From: Cycas panzhihuaensis
Lineage: Eukaryota > Cycadophyta
Direction: 5' to 3'
Length of the DNA: 64,000 nt
Assembly (NCBI GenBank): GCA_023213395.1
Contig: CM041465.1
Location: forward strand, 83,521,741-83,585,740
Below are positions 36,350 to 47,540 of this stretch, piece by piece (the first letter of the stretch is position 1; each line of letters starts with the position of its first letter). The notes under the pieces were generated by a model, which ran no database searches, was not told where the DNA came from, and worked only from the letters and a program-made list of their open reading frames with translations. The position numbers were made by a program, and so were the translations under genes.

Positions 36350-37293
36350 TGTGATGAAGGCCGTTTCCTCTTCTTCTTCTTCTTCTTCTTTTTCTTTGCT
36401 GTATCCACCAATAGGTCATTTTCCTTTATAAATTTCACTTCTTCTTTGTGGACACTAATATGGGTAGTGTCCACTTTGTCCGCAGTAGCAACATATGTCG
36501 AAGATTCTGCAATTACTGGAAAAATGTCCAGTTCATCCACAGTTGTAATATATTCTATTTTCTCTGCTGCGTCCTCGCCCTCTGGAGTTTGACTAGCGTC
36601 CTCGTCCTCTAGAATCTGGCATTCTGTTTGGTCCTCAAAATTGTTGTCTTCCTCTTGGCCCGAGATTGATGCGGATGCAAATGCATCCTCCAATTCTGTC
36701 GTGTTTTCATATCTTTTGTTTCTTTGTTCCTGTCTCAGCAGCAGACCTGTCAATTCATCAAGTGTTAATTTGTCTAGCCTATCACTATCATTGATGGTGT
36801 TGACAATTGTATTAAAAGACTTTGGCAGTCTTGCCGTTACAATTTCTACAAGGTCTTGTTCGGATATTATGCCTCCAGCACTCAAGAGATTATTTCTCAC
36901 AGTGATGATTTTATGCATGAAATCTTCTACTTCTTCATTTTCCTTCATGTGAAGTTTATACAGCTCCTCTTTGAGTGCAATTATTCTTGCCTTGTTCTTT
37001 TGCCCGTATAAATTCTCCAGACATTTCTAGATTTTAAAAGCCTCATTCAGTTTTTCGACATAAATGAGAACAGAATCTGAAATAGACATTTTTAAAATGA
37101 GACTACCCATATTGTTCCTTTCGATCCAACTTCCCAACTTATCATCACTAGTGGGTGGACGTTTCTCTGTCCCTTCAGTGATTTCCCAGGCATTTTTCAT
37201 TCTCAGAATGGTTTCCATTTTAATTTTCCAAACATGGTAATTTGAACCAGTCAATTTTTTTTGTTCAGACAGAGTGATGAGAGAGGAAGACAT
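36331..37293 (-). pseudogene. E6 gag
   Basis: Starts at the minus-strand ATG at 37293 with MSSSLITLSEQKKLTGSNYH, then VWKIKMETILRMKNAWEITE, the copia gag opening (DUF4219/UBN2 type). A stop at about 37027 is followed by ORF 36948-36331 with VEDFMHKIITVRNNLL and VEIVTARLPKSFNTIV. A perfect CX2CX4HX4C knuckle (CCYCGQSGHYPY, stop, C) lies at 36493-36452 in another frame, so a frameshift precedes it. A (CTT)n microsatellite at about 36365-36400 gives a Lys run at the end of the open frame. Confidence 0.85.
36365..36400 (-). repeat. (CTT)n microsatellite in E6 gag
   Basis: Consecutive CTT/TTC units. On the minus strand they encode a run of about nine Lys, replacing normal gag-protease linker sequence. 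Confidence 0.8.
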
Positions 37294-37319
37294 ATTTTTT
37301 AAGGTCAAAACCTGTTCTA

Positions 37320-37691
37320 TGTTAGAAATAATGTTTAATGTGTAATGTATGTGGGTCCTAGGATAATAAGTGATAGTCCTAAGTCTTAGGGTCAAAAGGT
37401 CATTATAATACTATGTAAAAGGATATAAGTTTATTGGTCAAGTTTGTGGTATAATGCTATTAGTCAGGACTAAGGTATTTGTCCCACATGCACCACTTAG
37501 GATGTATAGTCTCCCACCTCTTTGGTATATAAAGGTGGTTGAGGTAGTATGTAATAATCATCACATCATCAAGGCTCACCTTGAGTCCTTGGTGCTTTTG
37601 GTATGGTAATATATTCTAATTATATTATGTGATTATCTAGATGTTGATATTGTTCTTATGGCTGAATGTCCTCCATGTCAAAATCTCAACA
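37320..37691 (+). repeat. E7 5' LTR
   Basis: 372 bp, TGTTAGAAAT ... AATCTCAACA. Confidence 0.95.
37526..37534 (+). promoter_or_regulatory. TATA box candidate in E7 5' LTR
   Basis: TATATAAAG about 207 bp into the LTR; the same element is at 42091-42099 in the 3' LTR. Confidence 0.55.
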
Positions 37692-37703
37692 TGGTATCAG
37701 AGT
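37692..37703 (+). other. E7 primer binding site
   Basis: TGGTATCAGAGT, one mismatch to the initiator-Met PBS. Confidence 0.9.
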
Positions 37704-38775
37704 AGGTTGCTTGCCAAGCCTACCGTTGTGCAAGTTTGCCTAGTCATTAAGGTGTGTGGAGGTGACTCCGTAGAGCCAAGTGCCATATTAAGATTCTAAG
37801 GGAAAGATTCTAAGATGAAACCCTAAGGCCATCATTCCAAGTTGTGCCCAACAATGATCGTGACTGATGTAAGACAAAATTATTACCGGGTAATATCATT
37901 TCTTTGCTTTGCTATGTGAAGTAGCCATGTGTTAGGGTTTACTCTATGAAAATTTTGGTTGATGAGGATTTAATTGGTGTCAATTATCAAGTTGTTTGTC
38001 TGAAATTCTATGGTTTTTGTGTAAACCCCTGGGGTGATGATATTACCCATAAATAGAGTGATAGCTATCTCTATTGACTGTTGTATGAAGATGGTTATAT
38101 GCCATGGAGAATGAACTAAGCATATGTGAAAATAGAGTTGGCTATCCCTAAATAAAAGAGATCTGCCCATAGAGACGCCTGCGTAGAATGATAGCCCTAA
38201 TTGCTTAAGAGAGCATGCCTAGCCATGAATATATATCTGAGTCTGATTGCCATGATAAGATAGATGCCTGCCATGTGATGAAGATTCTGCCGTAAAGGAG
38301 GCACCTGAGTCGTGAGAGAAAGAGGATATAGCCTGTGTGTTCAAATGAGAAGGTCTATGGCTGAAAACCCACCAACTGTTGACACCAAATTGGTATTTAC
38401 ACAGAAGGAGGAAAATAAGGGCCGCTCATGTCCAAACATGAAGATCCAAAAGGTGTAGTACTGTAGAGTTGAACTTGCCAGACTATGTGATGGAGGGGTG
38501 ATGTCATGCTTAAAGGAGTAGCACCCAGCTATACGTGTTAAGAGGCATTTGCGTAGCATATGTATGAGCCATTGAGAGGGAGTCGACCAAAAATTGAAGC
38601 ACCTACCAAAGGAGACGAAGGTCCAACCTTGAGGGTTATGGCTACCTGTATGAAGTTACACCCGTAGTGAATAAAGAGTGCAGTTGGAGACGAACAAAAT
38701 TCATACACAAAATCGTAAATATTTTACGGTTAAAACAAAAGACAGATCTAGGGAAAGTAAGCATCAACTAGGACT
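37704..38775 (+). other. E7 leader
   Basis: About 1.1 kb with no recognisable coding sequence. Confidence 0.55.
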
Positions 38776-39009
38776 ATGGGTGCATGGCAGTTGGCACGCG
38801 AGGCGAGCTTCACGATATACAATAGTGATCCATTTAGGGAAACACTGAGAACAGAGTTCAACGATGGAGGAATCGAGATCATGGAGATGTTGTTCCATTG
38901 CAACATCTTGGCTATCATAGGAGGCGATTCGAATCCTCCCTACCCTTCCAACAAGATGATGATCTGGGACGACCATCAGAACTGGTGCATCAGGGAGCTC
39001 TCAACATAA
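38776..39009 (+). pseudogene. Captured ATG18/WIPI (PROPPIN) gene fragment
   Basis: The frame reads ASFTIYNSDPFRETLRTEFN, DGGIEIMEMLFHCNILAIIG and GDSNPPYPSNKMMIWDDHQN, ending WCIRELST. This follows plant ATG18 proteins closely over WD-repeat blades ('YNCDPF', 'VEMLFRCNILA.VGGG', 'YPPNKVMIWDDHQ...GELSF'). ATG18 binds PI3P on forming autophagosomes. Only about 65 codons of a roughly 400-residue protein are present, and the lipid-binding FRRG motif lies outside the fragment. It is in the same orientation as E7, with no intron visible. Beyond 39009 the similarity is lost. Confidence 0.75.
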
Positions 39010-39343
39010 GTGAGGGCCATCACACCGCGATCAGCAGCGGGGAGTTTGTTACGAGTGGTACTTCATATGAGATCCCGACTATCGTCAAGCTTGTGCAATT
39101 CGAAGGTCGACCCTTAGACGCCGTCGTAGGAGGAGGTTCGAAGATTATGTAAAGAGTCAATACCATGCTAAGCTTTTACATGGAGAGTATACAATATCAC
39201 AAGGGAGATACAGAGACGCCCAAATAGATGGAGAATAATCGTAGAGGAATTTGCAGTAGAGTTGAAATTTCCACAGATAGCAGTGTTTGACTGTGATTCC
39301 TCATAGATCTCATCATTTTTCCAGCACACTCTAGGGTCTTGCA
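39010..39343 (+). other. Unassigned CpG-containing stretch between captured fragments
   Basis: GC-richer than the element average. One frame (to 39152) is open, with TSYEIPTIVKLVQFEGRPLD, but I do not recognise it. The bases before 39344 (TAGGGTCTTGCAG) resemble an intron 3' end. Confidence 0.4.
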
Positions 39344-39733
39344 GTGAACTGTGTTAAGCAAACAGCAAGTGGTGATTTCATTATTGAACTTGCTTCAGGA
39401 GAATTTGTTAGAGACTTGCAACCTCAATTTAATGAATTACAGAAATGCAGTGGCAGAGGGATCATTGTAATAGGACTTGCTCTGGCGATGCAGTTTGATT
39501 TTTTCTCCAGGGTCTTCTTTCCGAAACTTGGTATAAATGAGGATCCTATGTGTAGGAGTGCTCATTGTGCTTTAGCACCATACTGGGCCACAAAGCTGGG
39601 AAAAACAAATCTAATTAGTTACCAGACATCACAGAGAGGCGGTAAATTGGTCCTTAAAATGGTAGATCAAAATCATGTACTTCTACAGGGTGAAGATGTT
39701 AAAGTCATGTCAGGCATTCTTACAGCAGAATGA
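39344..39733 (+). pseudogene. Captured PhzF-like (phenazine biosynthesis-like) gene fragment
   Basis: 129 codons from ATG to TGA. It matches the C-terminal half of plant PhzF/PhzC-like proteins (diaminopimelate-epimerase fold): DFIIELASGEFVRDLQPQFN, then CSGRGIIVIGLA, DFFSRVFFPKLGINEDPMCR, SAHCALAPYWATKLGK and a C-terminal strand (HVLLQGEDVKVMSG). Family members carry D-P-V-C-G-S-A-H-C; here Val is Met and Gly is Arg. The N-terminal lobe with the catalytic Glu is missing. The end looks like the natural C-terminus. It is in the same orientation as E7. The frame is open throughout, which is surprising for dead sequence and fits a recent capture. Confidence 0.8.
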
Positions 39734-40374
39734 AGCTACAGTTAAACACAAAAGTTGATGAAGAAGGAATACTGGAGGCTTTCCAGACTGGCTGTTCATG
39801 GTTATGATCTATCTATTTTCTTTAGAAATTTGATTTGTGCTGTAGAAGTTGCCAGGACTCCAGCGTCTGGTCTCAAACTCTTATGGAGACATCATTTGCC
39901 GCGCAGTATATTGATATTGTGATAATGGGTGACACAGTACAGGTGCTTAAAGAATTGCAAAGGAGTTGAGGTCAGTCCTCCACAGAGAGTGCGAGTCTGT
40001 AGAAAAACATAGTAGGTGAAATTTGTACCAAAATTCTGGATTTGGGACCAAATCTGAGCACTGTTTGTCAGAAGTTTTTTGAAGGAAGACTGCATCACCC
40101 AACTGAAGCAACATCCTTCTCAAGGTAATGACTGAATCCTGCAAGGTATGCTTATCCAGTTAACTGAAGCCATTTACCTTGAAGAATTTAGGGCACACCT
40201 GTGTCGTGATACAGTGGTAGAGAACAAATGAATGAACAAGTTACTGTTAATTGAGGAGGTATTTGGACTACAGCTGTTGATTGTTCCCAAACTATTGACA
40301 CTAAGACCTAACTGTTGTTACGATACCCTCTATTGTAAGTTGCCAAAACCTTGTCCTAAGAATTACATCTGTGA
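39734..40374 (+). other. Unassigned segment after the PhzF fragment
   Basis: No long plus-strand frame. It could include the 3' UTR of the captured gene or another gene piece. Overlapping minus-strand ORFs at 39892-40144 show no motif. Confidence 0.4.
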
Positions 40375-40620
40375 TTGACTTCTTCGCACATCATGGAGTT
40401 AAGCGACATTATCACTTTTATGCCTAAGAGAAATGAATATTGGTTATCAGATCTCATCTTTCCTCTGCCCAAATACATTGGAACTAATTTTCGTTTTTGG
40501 AAAATTAGGATGGAATGTATATTTGTAGTGAAGAAACTTTGGAAAAGCATCATAGGAATGAAATGGCTCATGAAGAAGGGAGGAAATATTCAAAAGGAAA
40601 AGCAATTGTTATTGATGTGA
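40375..40620 (+). pseudogene. E7 gag-like N-terminal segment
   Basis: 81 codons including PLPKYIGTNFRFWKIRMECI and VVKKLWKSIIG. This is the 'F.G.NF..WK..M...L....LW..I.G' opening of copia gag. It ends early, with no knuckle or enzyme after it. It hints that E7 derives from a copia parent and that captured fragments now precede its gag remnant. Confidence 0.55.
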
Positions 40621-41872
40621 TACTTGCATTATTGATATGGATAACCTCCTACTTCCTATCACTTCATTGTTCGTGTTCGAATCTTGATTCGGTGAGGATT
40701 CTTGGAAACTATTGAGTGCGTGAAAAGGACACGAAGAAGTACAACAGAAAATCAAAAGGGCAAAGAATCAAAGGAAGAAGTTGAAGAGGAAAGAAAAGAA
40801 GGAAAAGCAGCATAACAAAACCATAAGTCTCATAAAGGAACCAACTCTGGACATTGAAAAATTCAGGCATCAATCCCTGCCGATAATAGTTCGTGGAGAC
40901 ATGAGTTGCCTAACAAAAGGTATGGATAATGTTATCCTAGTTTGTGTTGAAAAGTTGATAGGAAGAATTCAAATGGTGACAGGTCATTGGTATGTATTGC
41001 AAAATATCCATAATCTCTCTTAACTCAGTTACATTCTCCACACTCACCTTTAAGGAGATCAAAATTATAGCAGCATATCCTAGAGCAGCACTAGAAAGTT
41101 GTTTTCAAGGGAACATAAGAAGGATATCATGTCATCAAGCTCTTACCTATCAGATTCATATCACTTTTTGGATAGGTTATCTGACTATGAAAGTCAATCA
41201 GATTGAAATAATGTTCCATGTGTGCATATCCATAATCAGGAAGTATATGCATGTGAGTATCATGGAAATTCTCATTATACTTAGTTCATGGAACTCCTTG
41301 AGTGACACAAAGAAAACAGGGTATATCACACAACTTGTAGGAACTCGTCTCAATAAGCCCCTTGATTCAGGGGAGGATAATGGTGTCTTAATAGTTGACA
41401 ACTCATTGTTGCACTTGGATAATGATGATATTGCTAACGTCTACTTTGGTCACTCACATACTGAAGCAGGTAGAAGCAAACAGGTGATAGAAGACACATT
41501 TGAAAGATACCTTGAAGATATCTTTGATAAGTATATGCAGGATCATGTGAAATTAGCCATCATTCACTACTTATTTAGCATGGCAAAGGATTCTTAACTG
41601 CATATGAAGTTGAAAGAAGCAAAGATCGAAGATCGTCAGTTCAAAGGACAGCTACAGAAGGGACACTACAAGGCTGAAGACCAAGATCAAGCCTAAGACA
41701 TGGTGTTCAAGACCTTTCCAAGATCAAGGCAGTGGAGATTCAAAGAAGACAAAGTACATAAGAGTCTGTTGATAGCCATGTCAGTCTTGTCATGTTGTCT
41801 TTAATGTCTATAGTCTCAAATTCATGTCAAGTGTCAATGTATGTCAAATTGTCATTTGTTCAAACATTAAAC
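40621..41872 (+). other. E7 3' interior, partly open, function unknown
   Basis: ORF 40992-41597 (201 codons) ends with an acidic stretch (NSLLHLDNDDIANVYFGHSH, then FERYLEDIFDKYMQDHVKLA). I do not recognise a domain. The upstream Lys-rich ORF at 40781-41023 is probably low-complexity. The last 270 bases before the PPT are non-coding. Confidence 0.35.
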
Positions 41873-41884
41873 ATTAAGGGGAGG

Positions 41885-42256
41885 TGTTAGAAATAATGTT
41901 TAATGTGTAATGTATGTGGGTCCTAGGATAATAAGTGATAGTCCTAAGTCTTAGGGTCAAAAGGTCATTATAGTACTATGTAAAAGGATATAAGTTTATT
42001 GGTCAAGTTTGTGGTATAATGCTCTTGGTCAGGACTAAGGTATTTGTCCCACATGCACCACTTGGGATGTATAGTCTCCCACCTCTTTGGTATATAAAGG
42101 TGGTTGAGGTAGTATGTAATAATCATCACATCATCAAGGCTCACCTTGAGTCCTTGGTGCTTTTGGTATGGTAATATATTCTGATTATATTGTGTGATTC
42201 TCTGGATGTTGATATTGTTCTTATGGCTGAATGTCCTCTATGTCAAAATCTCAACA
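41885..42256 (+). repeat. E7 3' LTR
   Basis: 372 bp, preceded by the PPT ATTAAGGGGAGG (41873-41884), ending AATCTCAACA before the TTCTA duplication. Confidence 0.95.
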
Positions 42257-42261
42257 TTCTA

Positions 42262-42902
42262 GAGGCCTGTCCGTATAGCTGTTTGGAATTCTGTACAAAA
42301 CCCTAGTTGTACGGCCAAAAATGAAATGCACCTCAAAATATAGGTATCTCAGGAACCATTCAGGATCTGAAGACGGATTCTCAAAATTCTTTCTCAAATA
42401 AGAGAAATCTGGGTTTGAATGGAAAACGACGGCTAGGGCAAATTTTAGATTTGAGAGAAAATCTGAAAAATTACAGAATTAAATCCTTCGAATCGAGTTG
42501 CAAACTTGAAGTACTATTACTACAAAAGATTTGGGATAGATTTTACCCGATTTACAGTGCAAATCGATGAGATTTCTTAGAAAATCTCTTGAAAAACATG
42601 CAGACTAGTTCAGGGGCTTTTTGGCCTGCAAAACGACCTCAGACGGACTTGCTCCAGAAGAAAAGTATGCTCAGCGTCTTCAGATCTACCTCTCTACAAA
42701 ATTTCACTTCGATCTGAGTACTTTGAAATTTTACCATCCGTACAATTCCGTATAGGTCCATACGATTCTGTACACTAAAGAAATCTGTGATCTTTAACTT
42801 TCAAAGGACTGTCTACTACTTTTATCTTCTTTTGCACTCTTGACTGAGATGATTTGACAGAAGGAATTCACCAGAAGAAGAGGGATCAGATTAAATGGGC
42901 CT
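42262..42902 (-). other. E6 leader
   Basis: Minus-strand untranslated leader between the PBS and the E7 insertion. It includes repeated 'GTACGG/CCGTAC' words around 42275-42315 and 42735-42775. No coding motif. Confidence 0.55.
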
Positions 42903-42914
42903 GCTCTAATACCA
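42903..42914 (-). other. E6 primer binding site
   Basis: Minus strand TGGTATTAGAGC, one mismatch to the initiator-Met PBS. Confidence 0.85.
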
Positions 42915-43133
42915 TGTTGAAAAACTAGAGTAAAAAGTTGACAGAGGAAAGAATGTACATTATTCTATTGAGATTCAATTTGCTTAAATACACAAGAGCT
43001 ATGCGATGGTTACAACTGACTAATGTAACCGATCACTCAAATTCTGCCAAGTGGCATGATCTCATGAGTACATTTATGGGTGGGTCTAACATGACCCCCC
43101 TTTCTATCCTAGATAAAACATTATATCTCAACA
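42915..43133 (-). repeat. E6 5' LTR
   Basis: 219 bp, nearly identical to 32919-33137. Confidence 0.92.
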
Positions 43134-43733
43134 ATTTTTGGAGTCTAAGGGTGGTCATTTAAGTGATTGGCCCCCTTCAAACTCTAACCCTTGGTCCTTT
43201 TCACCTTCACGTGACCTCCCACTGTCTTGTCAAAGGGCCTAAATTAATTTTTCAATATAAACATTATTTATATTTTCCTTCATAAAGTAACTAGCACATT
43301 TTCTACTATATCTCCTCACTGGGTTAGCAGTTTTCAATGAAATTGGTTCCATCCTGATTATTATTCAGTGAGCTTCACTGTGGACTAGTCATTTATCAAT
43401 TTTGGAGATGTTTTGATCAAGTTTTAATAGTTTGAAGTGACTCCTCTTTTCAACCTTTATGTTGTTAACTATAAAGAGGTCCCTTCATTGTTTTTACTAT
43501 AACTTATACATTTGATATCTGTTTTCTAAACTGTCTACTTTGTTAGAAAGCTGGTTTAGCCCTCTTCATGCTGGTATACTTTATTACCTAATTTGAAGCC
43601 ATTTTATAGATATTTAAGGTTGGTGAAGTTAAGGTACCTAATTAGACTTAGTTCTTCATTGTTCAACAATTTTTAAAGAAAAATTTTCAAGTTTCTTTAG
43701 CATAAGATGTATTAAAAGGTCTCTAATTTGTAT
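43134..43733 (+). other. E5 leader, middle part
   Basis: 600 bp of non-coding E5 leader between E6 and E8. Confidence 0.5.
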
Positions 43734-44364
43734 TGTTGAGAATAGAAGGTCCAACCCTCTAATAGCCACCAAGATCTATTACTTTCTTACAACTAGTTAC
43801 AGAAATGAAACATACAAATTACATGCAAGTTCTTAAAACCAGAGATTATATAGTAACAAGATAATGAAAGCCAAACATCACAAGTGCACCCGATATAACA
43901 TGGTAAAACCCTAGTAGTGTGCTAGGGAAACATCCACACAGGAAAGGTAGCGATCTTTATTACTGCAAAATGGAGAAAATAGTATATCGCAGATATAGAG
44001 TGCTCTCTGGAATAATAATCAGCCACTGCCCTCTTCACAGTACATTGCATAATATTACAACATAATAAGAAAATCCCTAAAACGGGCTGCATGAGAGGAC
44101 ATCCAAGACCTAAAATCTCAACCATAGAATCTAGGGTATTTTCAATGTATGACCGTAATTCTCTTTTCACTTTAATAAGGTTTACATGGTCAATTTTTTG
44201 GGTCGGGGGCTATCGCCCCTGAACCCCCTCCTAAAGGGGGGCGTTCCACTCCCCCCGCACCCAAGGGGCTCCATATGGAACCGCTTGAGAAAGATTAGGG
44301 GGGGAAACTACGCCGAAAACAGGCCATAATTTTAGGCCTATAATTGTTGTCACAATACCCAACA
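43734..44364 (-). repeat. E8 3' LTR (full)
   Basis: 631 bp; the plus strand reads TGTTGAGAATAG ... ATACCCAACA. It contains two GC-rich hairpins at 44200-44256. Confidence 0.9.
44200..44256 (-). other. GC-rich double hairpin in E8 3' LTR
   Basis: Hairpin one is GGGTCGGGGGC with GCCCCTGAACCC. Hairpin two is GGGGGG (44236-44241) with CCCCCC (44251-44256). The stems are slightly damaged compared with the right copy. In element orientation they lie about 110-165 bp into U3. Confidence 0.75.
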
Positions 44365-44380
44365 ATCTCCACCTTGACAA
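44365..44380 (-). other. E8 polypurine tract (weak)
   Basis: Minus strand TTGTCAAGGTGGAGAT before the 3' LTR; purine-rich with several pyrimidines. Confidence 0.55.
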
Positions 44381-44420
44381 CAATTACCCGCTACCTTTCC
44401 TGGATCCTTCATCATCGTTT

Positions 44421-45911
44421 TTACAAGCCAAGAGAAGTCAAACACCATTTGAACTTCTCTAATGGTACTAGTTTAGTGAATATATAAGCACAATTCTGAT
44501 TGGTGTGAATCTTCTTAAGTGCCACTCCACCTGCTTCCATAACCTGTCTAACAAAATGGTACTTTAGAGCAATATGCTTTGTTCTACTGTGATAAGTTAG
44601 ATTCTTGGCTAGGTAAATAGCACTTTGATTGTCACAAAATACCTTTACATTTTCCTGTCTCCTTCCAAGCCCAACCAATAGACCCTGTAACTAGATTGCT
44701 TCTTTACAAGCATGTGCCGCAGCAACATATTTAGCTTCTATGGTTGACAACGCAATTGTGCTCTACAATTTGGACACCCAACTAACTGGACCATTTGTAA
44801 GAGTGAAAACATAACCTGAAGTAGACCTTCTTTTGTCTAAATCTCCTGCAAAATCTGAATTGACATATCCACAAACCTGATTTCCTGTACCTCTAAAGGT
44901 GATGCAGTAATCATTAGTGCCTCTCAAATACCGAAGCACCCATTTCACTTTTGACCCAATGCTCCTTTCCTAGTTTTTCCATAAACCTGCTAACTACACC
45001 GACTACATGTGAAATATCAGGTCTTGTACATACCATGGCATACATTAAACTTCTTACTGCACTGGCATAAGGCACACGAGACATATAAGCATTTTCTTCT
45101 TCACTACTAGGACTCATATTAGATGAAATCTTGAAGTGGGAAGCCAAAGATATACTCACTGGTTTCACATTTACCATCCCAAACCTGGTTAGCACCTTCT
45201 CAACATATTTCTGCTGTGATAACCATAGCTTACCACTTTTCCTATCTCTATGTATCTCCATGCCTAAGATTTATTTTGCAGCTCCTAAATCCTTCATATC
45301 AAAAGTCCTAGCCAATTGAGCCTTTAGCTTATTGATTTCTACCATGCTCTTGCTTGCAACCAGCATGTCATCAACATATAACACCAAGATAATGAATAAG
45401 CCATTGTCCATAAATTTGAAGTAAACACAATGATCATACTCACTTCTTTTGAAATTTTGGCTCTCCATGAAGGCATCAAACTTCTTGTACCACTGCCTGG
45501 GTGATTGCTTCAGGCCATACAATGATTTCCTAAGCTTGCAAACAAGTCTTTTCCTGCCATCTTGTACAAACCCCTCTGGTTGATCCATATAGATCTCCTC
45601 ATTTAAATCTCCATGTAGAAAAGCTATTTTTACATCTAACTACTCCAACTCCAAATTGAGAGAAGCTACCAATGCTAACAGCACTCGAATTGAAACAAGT
45701 TTAACAACTGGTGAAAAGATCTCATGAAGTCAATACTTGCTTTCTGTGAAAAGCCTTTTGCCACCAGTCGTACCTTGCATTTATCAACCTTTCCATCAAC
45801 ATCCGTTTTCTTTTTGAAAACCCACCTACAACCAACAGTCTTCCTACCATGTGGAAGTTCTACCAAGTCCCATGAATGATTTTTCTTCAAGGCATCTATC
45901 TCTTCCTGCAT
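44421..45911 (-). pseudogene. E8 reverse transcriptase and RNase H
   Basis: Minus strand: RT N-terminal part (45911-45675) with EIDALKKNHSWDLVELPHGR and RLVAKGFSQKASIDF; RT core (45588-45271) with MDQPEGFVQDGRKRLVCKLR, KSLYGLKQSPRQWYKKFDAF and an intact YVDD at 45367-45378; connection (45261-44914) with QQKYVEKVLTRFGM and RPDISHVVGVVSRFM; RNase H pieces (44948-44763 with YVNSDFAGDLDKRRSTSGYV; 44678-44421 with FCDNQSAIYLAKNLTYHSRT and KHIALKYHFVRQ). Frameshifts near 45670, 45265, 44930 and 44700 split it. Confidence 0.88.
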
Positions 45912-47540
45912 AGCCCTTATCCACTTCTCTCAATGGATATCATCTACTGCTTCCTGATAACATGTGGGCTGACCATTATTAGAAACTAAAGTAATAGAAA
46001 TAGAAGGGTTTGTACTATCGGTGGATGGTGACTCGTGTAGATCTTTTAACTGTTGGCAGAGGAGTATCCACATACTCCTATGAATCTGCTACTGATTCAT
46101 CTTCAGAAAGATCTTCATGCTCTTCTGATTCCACAGATGGCTGTATTTCAAACTTAACTTGTTGATGTTCATCTTGCTGCTCTTGTTTCATTTCAGCTTC
46201 TACACTGTCTGATTTTACAAGGGGAGATTCATCAAATATGACATCTCTGTTAATGGTGATTTTATGGGTAGTAGGATCCCACAACCTATATCCCTTCACA
46301 CCATCCTTATCACCATAACCAACAAAGATATATCTCTTAGATTTTGGGTCTAACTTTGAACGTTTACTTTTGTTAGTCTAGGCATAAGCATCACAACCAA
46401 AAACTTTTAAATTTGAATAATCACACGAATGTCCAGTCCATACCTCTTCAGGAATCTTACAATCTATTACAACTGATGGTGACCTATTTACTAGATAGCA
46501 AGTTGTTTGGACAGCTTCTGCCCACAAGCCCTACTCCACTCATGCATTACTTAGCATGCTTCTTACTCTTTCCAGGAGTGTCCTATTCATGCGCTCAGCA
46601 ATGCCATTTTGCTATGGAGTATAGTTAGTGGTCTTGTGGCTTTCGATCCTAGCTTCTCTACAATAGTTCTCAAATTCTAAGGAGTTGAACTCACCTCCAT
46701 TGTCAGTTATTTAACATTTGATTGTCTTACCAGTACTGTTCTCAACTAAAGCCTTTAACTGCTTAAACACACTGAAAACTTCAGATTTCCTTTTCAAAAA
46801 ATAGACCCATACTTTCCTGGAGTAATCATCTATAAATGTGACAAAATACAATGATCCTCCATAAGATATTTTAGGGGCTGGTCCCCATACATCTAAATGT
46901 ATGTAATCTAGGATGCCTTTACTAGTGTGACTCCCTACTTTAAATCTGAGTCTACATTGTTTTCCAAAAACATAATATTTACAGAAAGCCAAATCTGAAA
47001 GCTGCAAGTTAGGAAGTAACTTATGGTTTATCAACACCTTAAGTCCTTTCTCACTCATGTGCCCAAGTCTTTGATGCCATAGCTGAGCAGGATCTTTTGT
47101 AGTCTTTGACACTGTAGCTTGGTGACATCATACTTCGATAAAATATAAAGATTTCCTCTCTTTGAGGCTTTCATAACAACCAAGGCGCCCTTTGACACCT
47201 TTAGGACTCCTTCATGGCCTGTATACTTAAAACCACTCAAATCTAATTCATCCAAGGAAATCAGGTTCTTTTTCAAATTAGGTACATGTTTAACCTCAGT
47301 TAATGTTCTGACTATCCTATCAAACATCTTAATTTTGACGCTACCAATGCGCACTGTCTTACAAGAAACTTTGTTTCCCATAAGCACATCACCACCATCA
47401 AGAGGTTGGTATGATGAGAACCAACTCATGTGTGGACACATGTGGTGTGAAGCACCTGAATCTAATAACCAGTCATGGTGATAATGAGAAACATTATAAG
47501 CAACCAAGACATCATCATCCATACCTTCATTCGACTCCAC
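45912..47540 (-). pseudogene. E8 protease and integrase
   Basis: The minus-strand ORF 47540-47055 holds the protease with WLLDSGASHHMCPHMSWF (D-S-G intact) and NLISLDELDLSGFKY. ORF 47112-46711 holds integrase with LWHQRLGHMSEKGLKVL, one zinc ligand changed (CKYYVFGKQ for C-x-x-C-x-x-GK), LDVWGPAP and [20 protein letters not shown]. The rest of the core is broken near 46700-46400. ORF 46299-46078 is the post-integrase region with LWDPTTHKITINRDVIFDES. Confidence 0.88.

Larger units (their letters stand above)
37320..42256 (+). mobile_element. E7: young non-autonomous LTR element carrying host gene fragments
   Basis: Two 372 bp LTRs (37320-37691 and 41885-42256), PBS TGGTATCAGAGT at 37692, PPT ATTAAGGGGAGG at 41873, and perfect target duplication TTCTA at 37315-37319 and 42257-42261. 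I count about ten differences between the LTRs, the fewest of any pair here, so it is probably the youngest insertion. The interior has no pol. It contains an ATG18-like fragment, a PhzF-like fragment and a gag-like segment. It is inserted in E6 between leader and gag and lies in the opposite orientation. Confidence 0.92.
32919..43133 (-). mobile_element. E6: minus-strand Ty1/copia retrotransposon, host of E7
   Basis: Two 219 bp LTRs (32919-33137 and 42915-43133), PBS at 42903-42914 and PPT at 33138-33150, all on the minus strand. The flanking duplication is imperfect (CTTTT at left, ATTTT at right). Gag, protease, integrase, RT and RNase H follow in copia order from right to left. E7 is inserted just upstream of the gag start. 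I count about nine LTR differences in 219 bp. It lies in the E5 leader. Confidence 0.92.

Noticed and set aside
36641-36952. 103-codon plus-strand ORF
   Set aside because: Shadow of E6 gag on the opposite strand.
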